In this document: positions 50,946-59,464 of the stretch, piece by piece
Layout of the letters: every line of letters begins with the position of its first letter
Position numbering within the stretch: the first letter of the stretch is position 1
Origin: Candidatus Binatia bacterium
GTDB lineage: Bacteria; Desulfobacterota; Binatia; UBA12015
DNA: 64,000 bases
Reading direction: 5' to 3'
Assembly: GCA_029243485.1 (NCBI GenBank)
Contig: JAQWRY010000088.1
Coordinates: forward strand, 363,212-427,211
Made by a program: the position numbers and the translations under genes
Notes under the pieces: generated by a model
Databases searched by the model: none
The model's input: only the letters and a program-made list of their open reading frames with translations
Told to the model about the DNA's origin: nothing

Positions 50946-51228
50946 ACAAGATTACGAGCGGGATTCTTTGGGAGACTTCATTGGTGACGTCGTCGATTCG
51001 GCGACCGCCCTGGCCGAGCGCGCCACCGAGTCGGCCGCGGAACTCGCTGGGCAGGCCGTGCGCGACGCACGTCGCGTCGCCCACTCCTTCGAAGCGCTGT
51101 TGGACGCGGCTGCTCGCGAGGGTGTCGAGCTCGCGCGGGATACGATCGACGCAGTCCGTGACGCAGCGGAGCGGGCCGACGGTAGCGTTCCGCGTGACGA
51201 CGACGAGCGCCCCGAAACCGTCGTCTGA
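50932..51228 (+). CDS. Small amphipathic helical protein, phasin-like
   Basis: 98 residues, almost entirely a long Ala/Glu/Asp/Arg amphipathic helix (GDVVDSATALAERATESAAELAGQAVRDARRVAHSFEALLDAAAREGVELARDTIDAVRDAAERA), like phasins and other lipid-granule coat proteins. No family call beyond that. GGAGAAG precedes the ATG. Overlaps the RHH gene end by 14 bases, so it is in the same operon and may be its target. Confidence 0.6.
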   Translation: MKTTEQDYERDSLGDFIGDVVDSATALAERATESAAELAGQAVRDARRVAHSFEALLDAAAREGVELARDTIDAVRDAAERADGSVPRDDDERPETVV

Positions 51229-51268
51229 GCGAGCGACCGCACCGTGCGTCTGAAACGATGGTGGTGCG

Positions 51269-52735
51269 CTAGGCGTCGCGGCGGGTGGCCGGCCGCGACG
51301 TCTTTTTCACTCCGGCCTCTTTGCGGTTCGCGGAAAAACGCGAGACAGGACGCAGCAGAGCACCGAGGCGCTTGATCTCGCGCCGGTGCTTCCGGGTTCG
51401 CTTCTCCGCTCGGCGGAGCGCGGCGAACGCCTGCTCCAGGTCACCTGCGAGTTCGTCGCCGTGCGGCACCACGTTGGGATCGAGGTGAGCGCAGATCGAC
51501 AGGCAGCCGTCGTGCGTGAGAATTGCGAACTCGACCCCCATCCCGTGGAACAACGGGACGACGCCGTGCAGTGCGAGGACTCGGCTGCCGGCGAGGGTGC
51601 GCGCATTCTTCGGCCCTGGCACGTTGGTGCACACGGTGTTCACAATCGGGGTCGGAGGCATGAGCATGGGGAGAGCGGCTTCCACGACCGGTGGGAGCGC
51701 TCCCATCATGCGTAGACCATAGGCGGTGGCCCGAGGCTGCCCGCGTGCGTGGAGTGCCCTCATCTCCGTCGAGATGCGGTCCAGTCGCTCTAAAGGATCG
51801 GCCACGTCCACTGGCAGGCGCGGGAACATGGCGGAGATCGCGTTCCCGAGACTCGGGTCGTTGCCGCCCCCGCGCAGGCTTACTGGAACGATGGTGCGGA
51901 GGGACTTCCGCGTCGACGTGCGGTGGTGGCGCCAGAGGTAACGGCGCAGCGCTCCGGAGATGACCGACAGGGCCAGGTCGTTGACGGTGGTGCCCGTCTC
52001 GCTACAGACCGGGCCGTATTCCTCACGGTCGAATGTGGCCCAGGTCGCGCGTCGGCGGCTCGTGAGGGGAGCGTTCAGGGTCGTTGGGGGGGCGGGGTCT
52101 TCGTGGAGGAGGGAGACGACCGTCGATGTCAGTTCGGCGATGTCGCGCATGTGATTCCAGACCGGGGCGCCGTTTTCGGTGCCACCAAATGGATTTCCCC
52201 AGGCCTGCTTGTCCTCGGAGGCGCCACGCCTCGATGTGCCCTTCCGGGGTCGGCGTGCGCGAACCGGAGCGGCGGCGTCGGTGAGGAGGTCGAGGACGCG
52301 CATCCCGCTCATGCCATCGAGCATGCAATGGTGGGCCCGGAAGATGACGGCCGCTCGGCCGTCGGGGCCGCCCGCGATCGAGACGATTTCCCAGAGCGGT
52401 CGGTCGGCCCGCAGAGGCGCCGAGAGCACGGCCTCCGAGGCATCGCCGAAGCCGTCCGCCGGCCACTCCGTCGAGCGGAAGTGCCGGATCAACGAGAAGT
52501 CGGGATCGTCCTCCCAAGCCGGGCGCTCGATGTCGAGCGGAATCCGGACGGGCCGTTGTCGGAACCGGGGCAGCGCCCGCACGAGATCCTCCAGGCGCTC
52601 GAGGAGCAGCACCGGCTCGATCAGTCCTTCGAGTTCCGCGATGCAGCCCACGACGAGCGGTTGCTCCGGCCGCTCGAAGAACAAGAAGGCGGCGTCCAGC
52701 GCCGAAAGCGGCTCTGCGGGTGTGGTTTGATCCAT
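51269..52735 (-). CDS. WS/DGAT acyltransferase (second copy)
   Basis: 488 residues. FRAHHCMLDGMSGMRVLDLL carries HHxxxDG at 135-141. PLSALDAAFLFFERPEQPLVVGCIAELEG, LNAPLTSRRRATWATFDREEYG, GTTVNDLALSVISGALRRYL and IVNTVCTNVPGPKNARTLAGSRVLALHG are all standard for the family. The C-terminus extends as a very basic tail (RRAEKRTRKHRREIKRLGALLRPVSRFSANRKEAGVKKTSRPATRRDA). Probably a separate isozyme with different acyl or alcohol preference from the 47585 gene. On the opposite strand to the RHH operon. Confidence 0.92.
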   Translation of the reverse strand: MDQTTPAEPLSALDAAFLFFERPEQPLVVGCIAELEGLIEPVLLLERLEDLVRALPRFRQRPVRIPLDIERPAWEDDPDFSLIRHFRSTEWPADGFGDASEAVLSAPLRADRPLWEIVSIAGGPDGRAAVIFRAHHCMLDGMSGMRVLDLLTDAAAPVRARRPRKGTSRRGASEDKQAWGNPFGGTENGAPVWNHMRDIAELTSTVVSLLHEDPAPPTTLNAPLTSRRRATWATFDREEYGPVCSETGTTVNDLALSVISGALRRYLWRHHRTSTRKSLRTIVPVSLRGGGNDPSLGNAISAMFPRLPVDVADPLERLDRISTEMRALHARGQPRATAYGLRMMGALPPVVEAALPMLMPPTPIVNTVCTNVPGPKNARTLAGSRVLALHGVVPLFHGMGVEFAILTHDGCLSICAHLDPNVVPHGDELAGDLEQAFAALRRAEKRTRKHRREIKRLGALLRPVSRFSANRKEAGVKKTSRPATRRDA

Positions 52736-52885
52736 GTCGATGTAGTGGGGTCCGGGCAGAGCGGTCGGGAACGAAGGGAAGGGGGCAGATTCCTGTTCAG
52801 CGGTCGGATGTCAAGGTTGACGAGCGGGTTTGAGTCGCTTGAGTGGTCGCGTGACCTGGCGTCGAGTGCAGGGTAGGCTCGTCTC

Positions 52886-53656
52886 GTGGCGGATGGAGCG
52901 ACAGATCTTCTCGCGCGAGCAGTCGAACTGGTCCGGGGAAGCAAGAAGGTCGTTGCGCTGACCGGCGCGGGTCTATCCACCGAGTCGGGCATCCCCGACT
53001 TCCGCAGCCCCGGTGGTGTCTGGGAGAAGTACAAGCCTGTCGAGTACGCCGACTTCCAGAGGTCCGAGGAGGCGCGCCGCGCACACTGGCAGTACAAGGC
53101 CGCGACGATCCCTCCGATGCTCGCGGCACGGCCGAACCCCGCGCATGATGCCCTCCGTCGGCTCGAAGAGGCGGGCCGTCTACTCGCTGTGATCACGCAG
53201 AACATCGACGGTCTGCACCAGGCGGCCGGGAGTCGGCAGGTGCTCGAACTGCACGGCACCAACCGGCACACGGTCTGCCTCCAATGCGGGGCCGAGGAGT
53301 CGATCCAAACGGTCCTCGCACGCCTCGAGGCGGGCGAGGACGTCCCGAAATGCAAAGCGTGCGGAGGGGCCCTCAAGCCCGCGACGGTTTCCTTCGGCCA
53401 GATGTTGCCGCCGGATGTCCTTCGTCAGGCGATGGAGCACACCCGCCGCGCGGACTGTCTGCTGGCGCTCGGAACCTCGCTGCAGGTGCAGCCGGCTGCG
53501 TCCCTCGTCGACGTGGCGAAGGAACATGGCGCGAAGGTTGTCGTGGTCACCCGATCCAGCACGCCGTACGACTCGATCGCGGACGCCAAGCTCGATCACC
53601 CGCTGGGGACCTGCCTCCCCGCGATCGTCGCCGGCGTTCTCGACGGCGCACCTTAG
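52886..53656 (+). CDS. cobB: Sir2-family NAD-dependent protein deacylase
   Basis: 256 residues. KVVALTGAGLSTESGIPDFRSPGGVWEKY (NAD loop), VITQNIDGLHQAAG, the catalytic His in LELHGTNRHTVCLQCG and zinc pairs CLQC ... CKAC, then GTSLQVQPAASLVDVAKEHGAKVVVV. Removes acyl groups from lysines, often of acyl-CoA synthetases, with NAD. The Y/R motif of desuccinylases (Y-x-x-R) is absent after the FRSPGG loop, so deacetylase activity is favoured. It reads away from the divergent WS/DGAT. Confidence 0.9.
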   Translation: MADGATDLLARAVELVRGSKKVVALTGAGLSTESGIPDFRSPGGVWEKYKPVEYADFQRSEEARRAHWQYKAATIPPMLAARPNPAHDALRRLEEAGRLLAVITQNIDGLHQAAGSRQVLELHGTNRHTVCLQCGAEESIQTVLARLEAGEDVPKCKACGGALKPATVSFGQMLPPDVLRQAMEHTRRADCLLALGTSLQVQPAASLVDVAKEHGAKVVVVTRSSTPYDSIADAKLDHPLGTCLPAIVAGVLDGAP

Positions 53657-53688
53657 CCAAGAGGAGGGCAGGGGCGGCCAAGGCCGGC

Positions 53689-54099
53689 TCAGCGAGGGGT
53701 GTTGGCCAAGATGACCGTCCACGGCAGTACGGCGAACAGCGTGTACGTGACTGCCAGGGACAGAAGTCCGGGCTCCACGAACCGGTGCTCGCGTCGCTGG
53801 TAGACCAGGATCAGGAGGCCCATGGCGACGATCTTCACCACGGCGATCCCATAGATCGGTCCCACCGACGACATCGCCGTAGCGACCAGCGGGTTTCCCT
53901 CGGGGAAACCCCGGCTCGTCCCCGCAAGCGTGACCCAGCCGTCCAGAAATTGGAGACTCAGGTTCGCGAGTAGGAGCGCCTGCAGCCGGGAGAGTGGAGT
54001 GAGGAGTGTTGCCACGAGAGCGGAGTTTGCAACGCTGGGACCAACCGTACCCGCGGGAAATCGAGCTTTTTGAGCGGTTCCGGTCTGGCGAATCTGCAC
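53689..54099 (-). CDS. Small DUF5658-like membrane protein
   Basis: 136 residues with three likely spans: LQALLLANLSLQFLDGWVTLAG, YGIAVVKIVAMGLLILVYQ and LLSLAVTYTLFAVLPWTVILANT. The LQFLDGWVT motif after the first span resembles the D-x-x-T in the DUF5658 group. No function known. Start is not certain: ATG 54099 has a soluble leader, and a GTG (VANSALVATLLTPL) further in is equally likely. Confidence 0.6.
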   Translation of the reverse strand: MQIRQTGTAQKARFPAGTVGPSVANSALVATLLTPLSRLQALLLANLSLQFLDGWVTLAGTSRGFPEGNPLVATAMSSVGPIYGIAVVKIVAMGLLILVYQRREHRFVEPGLLSLAVTYTLFAVLPWTVILANTPR

Positions 54100-54252
54100 G
54101 ATCGGGCCGGCGACTCGCGGAGGTGAACGATCGCCGCCCCTGATCGGGAGTTCGCTGTGTGGTCGGGGCGTCGCACTCGTCCGTCCCGACGGGAGGGGCT
54201 TTTCAACCGCCTGCTAGGGCGACGGACGCCAGGCTTGCTATGGTGGGGGTAG

Positions 54253-55395
54253 GTGAGCGGGGTGGAGGATAAGGAGCGTCGGTTGCGGATCGCCGTGTTC
54301 GGCACCCGCGGGATCCCGGCCTCCTACGGGGGCTTCGAGACCTTCGCGGAGCAGTTGGGGTCGCGATTGGTCGAGCGCGGCCATTCGGTCACGGTTTTCG
54401 GCCGCTCGGGCAGCGTAGACCCGGCTCTGCACGGGCACTTCCACCGCGGAGTACGGCTCGTCGTCTTGCCGGCACCGCGGTCGAAACATCTCGAGACCGT
54501 CCTGCACACCGTCCGCGCGGCCTGGTGGGCTCGCGGGGAGAGGTTCGATCTCGCCGTCGTCTGCAACAGCGCGAACTTTCCGGCGCTGCCGCTGCTGCGG
54601 AAGACCGGAACCCCCACGGTCCTGGCCATCGACGGAATTGAGAGCACCCGTCGCAAGTGGGGCGTCGCCGGGCGATCCTTCTATCGGTTGGCGTCCTGGC
54701 TCGGTCCGCGCCTTGCAGACACGCTGATCGCCGACTGTCGCGTGATCGAGAACCACTACCGCGCTCGCGGTGCCGGTAGCGTTGAGATGATCCCCTACGG
54801 GGCCGAGCCGCCGCAGGCGACGGGGCGCGAAACCCTGGACCGCCTGGGCGTCGTTTCGGGCCAGTACGTGCTGTACGTGAGCCGACTCGAGCCCGAGAAC
54901 AACGCGGACGTCGTCATTAGCGCGTTCCGTGCCTCCGAGGTTCCGGGGCACCTCGTCATCGTGGGCGATGCCCCGTACGCAGACTCGTACAAGACTCGGC
55001 TTTCGGAGTTGGCCGGAGGTGACGGCCGGGTTCGGTTCGCCGGATTCCTGTTCGGCGAAGGGTATGACGAACTTCGAGCGAACGCCGGGGCCTACGTCCA
55101 GGCGACCGAAGTCGGCGGGACCCACCCCGCGCTCCTCGAGGCGATGGCGGCGGGGCTTCCCATCGTAGCCAACGACATCCCCGAGCATCGTGAAGTTCTC
55201 GCCGATGCCGGTTGGTACTATCGAAAGAACTCCGTTCCTGACCTGGCCGAGCGACTTCGCGAGGTCCTGCTCGGAGACCAGGACGTTCGTGCGAGTCGGG
55301 CTGCGGCGGCGTTCGATCGCGTCCGAGCGGAGTACGACTGGGACCGCGTCGCGCGATCGTACGAGCGGCTCGCCGAGCGACTCGCCAAAGCGTGA
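54253..55395 (+). CDS. GT4-type glycosyltransferase (DUF1972/rhamnosyltransferase-like)
   Basis: 380 residues from a GTG start. RRLRIAVFGTRGIPASYGGFETFAEQLGSRLVERGHSVTVFGRSGS is the DUF1972/GT4 N-terminal motif with G-I-P-A-x-Y-G-G-F-E. C-terminal half YVLYVSRLEPENNADVVISAFRASE, VRFAGFLFGEGYDELRANAGAYVQATEVGGTHPALLEAMAAGLPIVANDIPEHREVL carries the E-x7-E sugar-nucleotide site. Precedes the polyprenyl glycosylphosphotransferase by 37 bases; probably adds the second sugar of an exopolysaccharide or O-antigen unit. Confidence 0.87.
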   Translation: MSGVEDKERRLRIAVFGTRGIPASYGGFETFAEQLGSRLVERGHSVTVFGRSGSVDPALHGHFHRGVRLVVLPAPRSKHLETVLHTVRAAWWARGERFDLAVVCNSANFPALPLLRKTGTPTVLAIDGIESTRRKWGVAGRSFYRLASWLGPRLADTLIADCRVIENHYRARGAGSVEMIPYGAEPPQATGRETLDRLGVVSGQYVLYVSRLEPENNADVVISAFRASEVPGHLVIVGDAPYADSYKTRLSELAGGDGRVRFAGFLFGEGYDELRANAGAYVQATEVGGTHPALLEAMAAGLPIVANDIPEHREVLADAGWYYRKNSVPDLAERLREVLLGDQDVRASRAAAAFDRVRAEYDWDRVARSYERLAERLAKA

Positions 55396-55432
55396 TTGCT
55401 TCGGTGAGGGGACTGGGGTAACGGGCGGAGCG

Positions 55433-56950
55433 ATGGCCGTGGTCGCTAAAGGGCCCGATGGGGCAGAGGCGGGGTCGGCCCTCGGGAGCGGTCGAAGCGC
55501 CGAATCCGTCCGAGGGCGCGCTGCTGGGCGCGCGGTCGCTCGCGGAGGTCCCGTTGCGTACTTCCGGCAGCTCGCGTTGCTCGCCGATGGTCTCGTTCTC
55601 GCCCTTGCGTTCCCCCTCGCTTACCTCGTGAAGACGCGCATGCTGCCGGCGGATCTCACGCCACTCTACGCGCCCGAGGTCTACATTGCGCCCGCCGCCC
55701 TCGTCGCGATGGTGACGCTGTTCGCCCTAGAGCGCCGCGGCGCACATACTGCCGCCGAGACGCTCTCTCTCGGCGCCATCACCGGGACGGTCGTTTTGTC
55801 TGTTGGCATGGCGCTCGTCTTCGGCGCGACGGTTCTCTACACGTTCAAGCTCTCTTACGTGAGTCGATTGTTTCTCGCGATCTACGGTGCAACGAGCACG
55901 ATCCTCCTGATTGGCGTCCACCTCAGCTTGCGGCCGCTGATCGTCCGCGCGCGCGAGTCGGGGGAGGCCGCACCGCGGGTTCTCTTCGTCGGCGAGGCCG
56001 ATGATGTCGCGCACTTGTCGGCGGTGCTTGACGGGGAGTCGCCGTTCGGGATCGCCGTCGTGGATCGTCTCTCCGTAGCCGCGCTGCAGAGGGCGACGGT
56101 TTCTCGGGAGTCGGGGACAGAGTTCCCCGCTCTCGACGAGTTGCTCGCCCGCGAGGCGATCGATGAGGTCGCGGTTGCCACGCCAGATCTGCGGGCCGCC
56201 GACATCTCGCGTCTTGTCGCCGCGTGTGATCGCGAGGGCGTGCATCTCCACGTGTCGGTGGAAGCGCTCGGGGCCGGCCTCGAGCGCGCCCGCTTGGAGC
56301 ACCTGGCCGACGTGCCGCTCCTGTCGATCAACCCGCAGGTGCACTCGGCCTGGGCACGGGCGGTGAAGCGTGCGCTCGACTTTGCGGTCGCCCCGATCCT
56401 GTTGGTCTTGTCGGCTCCGCTGTGGGTATTGATCGCGGCTGCGGTGAGCCTCGACTCGGACGGGCCGGTTTTCTTCCGGCAGGAGCGGATCGGCCTCAAC
56501 AAGCGCCGGTTCGGCATGCTGAAGTTTCGTACGATGGCGGCGGACGCCGAGGGCCAGCGTGGGACGATGAGCGGCCTCAACGAGGCCGACGGGCCTATCT
56601 TCAAAGTGCGTCGCGATCCCCGCGTCACACGGGTCGGTAGTTTCCTGCGCAGGTTCGATCTCGACGAGCTCCCGCAGCTGCTGAACGTGCTCGCCGGACA
56701 CATGACGCTGATCGGGCCCCGTCCGATGATCCCTGAGGAGATCGTCGACTTCGCGTCGTGGCAGCGGAAGCGGTTCTCGATGCATCCGGGGATCACCGGT
56801 CTCTGGCAGGTGAGTCACGCCCTGGGAGACCCGTTCCTGAGCGGCCTCCAGGCGGACCTGGACTACATCGATCGGTGGTCGTTGAAGTTGGACCTGACGA
56901 TCCTCCTGCGCACCTTCCTCGCGGTGTTGCGCAATCGAGACGCACATTGA
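55433..56950 (+). CDS. Polyprenyl glycosylphosphotransferase (WbaP/WcaJ-like)
   Basis: 505 residues. Four to five N-terminal membrane spans (LALLADGLVLALAFPLAYLVKTRML and on), a middle Rossmann-like domain (RVLFVGEADDVAHLSAVLDGESPFGIAVVDR), then a C-terminal bacterial sugar transferase domain: ARAVKRALDFAVAPILLVLSAPLWVLIAAAVSLDSDGPVFFRQERIGLNKRRFGMLKFRTM, RRFDLDELPQLLNVLAGHMTLIGPRPMIPEE, HPGITGLWQVS. It transfers a sugar-1-phosphate to undecaprenyl phosphate, starting repeat-unit synthesis. ATG with GGAG 4 bases upstream. TTGA overlap with the aminotransferase. Confidence 0.92.
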   Translation: MAVVAKGPDGAEAGSALGSGRSAESVRGRAAGRAVARGGPVAYFRQLALLADGLVLALAFPLAYLVKTRMLPADLTPLYAPEVYIAPAALVAMVTLFALERRGAHTAAETLSLGAITGTVVLSVGMALVFGATVLYTFKLSYVSRLFLAIYGATSTILLIGVHLSLRPLIVRARESGEAAPRVLFVGEADDVAHLSAVLDGESPFGIAVVDRLSVAALQRATVSRESGTEFPALDELLAREAIDEVAVATPDLRAADISRLVAACDREGVHLHVSVEALGAGLERARLEHLADVPLLSINPQVHSAWARAVKRALDFAVAPILLVLSAPLWVLIAAAVSLDSDGPVFFRQERIGLNKRRFGMLKFRTMAADAEGQRGTMSGLNEADGPIFKVRRDPRVTRVGSFLRRFDLDELPQLLNVLAGHMTLIGPRPMIPEEIVDFASWQRKRFSMHPGITGLWQVSHALGDPFLSGLQADLDYIDRWSLKLDLTILLRTFLAVLRNRDAH

Positions 56951-58077
56951 GCCCGAACGAGACGACGCGCGTTCCGTTCCTGGACCTGCGCCGTGAGTAT
57001 GCGTCGATCGCAGGCGAGCTCGAGGCGGCGGTCCTCGAGGTCCTGCGGTCCCAGGCGTATATCCTGGGTCCGGCGGCGGCGCGCTTCGAGGAGGAGGTCG
57101 CCGAGTTCCTCGGCGTCGAGCACGCGATCGGTGTTTCGTCGGGTTCGGACGCGGTCTTGCTCGCGCTTGCGGCGCTAGACGTCGGTCCTGGGGACCAGGT
57201 CGTGACGACACCGTTCACGTTCTTCGCGACGGTGTCGGCGATCGTGCGCCTGGGCGCGCAACCTGTCTTCGCAGACATCTCGAGGGCGGACTACCTGCTC
57301 GATCCCGCCGAGGTTGCGAAGGTCGTCACGGATCGCACCCGGGCGATCATGCCGGTGCAGCTCTATGGGCAATGCGTCGATCCCGATGCGTTCGACGCCA
57401 TCGGTCGCGAGCACAGAATCCCGATCATCGAAGATGCCGCGCAGGCGATTGGCGCGCGTCGTGGGAAGTTCGGCGCCGGCGCGTTCGGCGACTTTGGCTG
57501 TTTCAGCTTTTATCCGACCAAGAACCTCGCCGCGGTCGGCGAGGCGGGCCTCGTTACGACGGGGGACGATCGTCTCGCAAGTCGGGTGCGACGGCTGCGC
57601 GACCACGGCTCGGAGAAGCGATACGAACATTTGGAGGTCGGGTGGAACGCGCGCCTCGACGGCGTTCAGGCCGCGGCGCTTTCAGTGAAGCTCCGCCACC
57701 TGAAGGACTGGAACCAGGCTCGCGCGGCGCATGCCGCCAGGTACGGGGAACTCCTGTGCGACGCGGGCCTCGGGGAGACGCTCGGTCTACCGATCGTCGC
57801 TCCGGATGCGACTCATGTCTTTCATCAGTACGTGCTCCGCGCACCGCGCCGCGACGAGCTCCGCGCCCACCTCGCCGAGCACGGGATCGGCAGCGGGGTG
57901 TACTATCCCGAGCCGCTTCACGTGCAGCCCAGCTTCGAATCCCTCGGGTATGGCCCGGGAGATTTTCCTGAAGCCGAGCGCGCGGCGGCGGAGGTCCTGG
58001 CCCTGCCGATCTTCCCGCAGCTTCGTGCCCAAGAGCAGGACCGCGTCGTGAGCGCGATCATCGCCTTCTACGCTTGA
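56947..58077 (+). CDS. DegT/DnrJ/EryC1/StrS sugar aminotransferase
   Basis: 376 residues with a TTG start overlapping the preceding stop (TTGA). VPFLDLRREYASIAGELEAAVLEVLRSQAYILGPAAARFEEEVAEFLG, HAIGVSSGSDAVLLALAALDVGPGDQVVTTPFTFFATVSAI, IIEDAAQAIGARRGKFGAGAFGDFGCFSFYPTKNLAAVGEAGLV (PLP Lys in PTKNL) and the end VYYPEPLHVQPSF. It transaminates a nucleotide ketosugar, for example to UDP-amino sugars used by the adjacent transferases. Resembles the WbpE/Per group; the exact sugar is undetermined. Confidence 0.9.
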   Translation: MSPNETTRVPFLDLRREYASIAGELEAAVLEVLRSQAYILGPAAARFEEEVAEFLGVEHAIGVSSGSDAVLLALAALDVGPGDQVVTTPFTFFATVSAIVRLGAQPVFADISRADYLLDPAEVAKVVTDRTRAIMPVQLYGQCVDPDAFDAIGREHRIPIIEDAAQAIGARRGKFGAGAFGDFGCFSFYPTKNLAAVGEAGLVTTGDDRLASRVRRLRDHGSEKRYEHLEVGWNARLDGVQAAALSVKLRHLKDWNQARAAHAARYGELLCDAGLGETLGLPIVAPDATHVFHQYVLRAPRRDELRAHLAEHGIGSGVYYPEPLHVQPSFESLGYGPGDFPEAERAAAEVLALPIFPQLRAQEQDRVVSAIIAFYA

Positions 58078-58090
58078 ACGCCTCCGCGGC

Positions 58091-58534
58091 CTACAGAGGC
58101 TCGATGAAGCGGTCGCGGAGCGCGGGAGTGGGGATGAGGCACTCCTTGTCGCGTCCGAACCAGCGGTCGCGATTCCGGGCGACATAGCGGTAGGCCACGT
58201 CCAGGACCCTGGAGATCCCGGGGATCTGCGCCAGCGGCGCGATCAGCGCCCAGCCACGCCCGAGGCGGCCGAGGACCCTTAGAATCGCCGTGCTGCGGCT
58301 GCTGACGCGGTTCCCTCGGTCGGGCTCGATGAAGACGACTGCTCCACCGAGGCCGACATCGCGCGCCTCCGCAGGCAGCCACTCCTCGGCGAGCGCACCC
58401 TGGAGGTGAGCGAACCGCAGTACTCCCACGGGGTCGCGTTCGGCCAGGAAGGCGACGGCGTGATTGCAGAGCAAGCACTCGCCATCGATGAACACGACTG
58501 GGCCCGGGAGAGGAGTTTTCGGATCGGGCACCAT
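58091..58534 (-). CDS. DCC family thiol-disulfide protein (DUF393)
   Basis: 147 residues. VVFIDGECLLCNHAVAFLAERDPVGVLRFAHLQG gives the D-x-x-C-x-x-C-N motif for which the family is named. Then a helix-rich body with RSTAILRVLGRLGRGW and DVAYRYVARNRDRWFGRDKECLIP. A predicted redox role is by motif only; E. coli YuxK-like members are uncharacterised. Converges on the aminotransferase 13 bases away. Confidence 0.85.
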   Translation of the reverse strand: MVPDPKTPLPGPVVFIDGECLLCNHAVAFLAERDPVGVLRFAHLQGALAEEWLPAEARDVGLGGAVVFIEPDRGNRVSSRSTAILRVLGRLGRGWALIAPLAQIPGISRVLDVAYRYVARNRDRWFGRDKECLIPTPALRDRFIEPL

Positions 58535-58984
58535 GGCCTCCGCCTATCGTAGCATGTGGCTTCGAGTCGGGCGGGGGGGGGGCACTGGTGGATCACGAAG
58601 ACGCGGTGGGGAGGTGGAAGTGACTGAGGGATCGAGAGGCAGAGGACATCAGGGTACGGAAAATATGTGGGCGGAGGAGGTCGGTTTGCTCGGGTGCGTG
58701 AGCCAGGATCTAGGTTCCGGTAGATCCCCCAGTCAGCCAGGTAGAACTGCAAGCTCGGTGCCAGAAAAACCCTTGAAAAACATTAGGTTCGCATCGGGCA
58801 AAACTGCAAGAGAGGCTCCAGGCCGTGCGAAATTACGGTTTTGTGGGTATAGTTCGCCGGATCCATTGTACTCCACCAATGCACTGAACCGATTCTCTGC
58901 GGCGCCTCGCTGGGCCGTCGCGACGCGATAGCGCACGGCGTCATGTGCTTTAGTTTCGTGGACAGGCCCTGATTTCCCGGTTAG
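58535..58984. other. Long gap without a convincing gene
   Basis: 450 bases between the DCC gene and pgpA. Frames open here have no coding signature. AT content is higher near 58760-58880 (several A and T runs), consistent with a promoter for the pgpA-cinA unit, but no clear -35/-10 is seen. Confidence 0.4.
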
Positions 58985-59446
58985 AAGCCGCCGATCGGCC
59001 ACTCCCGCTTCATTCGTTTTGTCGCCTCCGGCTTCGGTCTGGGTTTTGCCCCATTTGCGCCGGGTACGTTCGGGTCGCTGCTGGGCATCCCTCTTTACCT
59101 TGCGATTTTGCAAGTGACCGACGCGGTCGTCCCGACGCTCGTCCTGGTCGCGGTCGCAATCGGGATCGCCTGCTGGATCGCCGGCCAGGCGGAGCAGGTT
59201 CTCCCGGAGCACGACAGCGGCGAGATCGTGATCGATGAGATCGTCGGGATGTTGGTGGCTCTCCTGTGGATTCCTCCAACGTTTCCGAATCTGATCCTCG
59301 CATTCGCCCTGTTCCGAGTCTTCGACATCGTAAAGATCTGGCCCGCGGGAGAGATCGACCGTCGGATGCCGGGGGGGGCGGGCGTCGTCCTGGACGACGT
59401 CGTGAGCGGGATCTATGCGAACCTCCTCATGCGACTCTTCATCTGA
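58985..59446 (+). CDS. pgpA: Phosphatidylglycerophosphatase A, start codon unresolved
   Basis: The open frame begins after a TAG at 58982 and reads KPPIGHSRFIRFVASGFGLGFAPFAPGTFGSLLGIPL, the normal PgpA N-terminus, with VIDEIVGMLVALLWIPPT and FALFRVFDIVKIWPAGEIDRRMPGGAGVVLDDVVSGIYANLL further on, which holds the conserved acidic residues. It dephosphorylates phosphatidylglycerol phosphate. No ATG, GTG or TTG occurs in the 41 codons before the core: TTG 59108 would lose essential motifs. ATT 59012 or a frame error are possible. Length about 145-150 residues is slightly short. Confidence 0.75.
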   Translation, partial: KPPIGHSRFIRFVASGFGLGFAPFAPGTFGSLLGIPLYLAILQVTDAVVPTLVLVAVAIGIACWIAGQAEQVLPEHDSGEIVIDEIVGMLVALLWIPPTFPNLILAFALFRVFDIVKIWPAGEIDRRMPGGAGVVLDDVVSGIYANLLMRLFI

Positions 59447-59464
59447 CCTGGGAGTGAGATCTAA

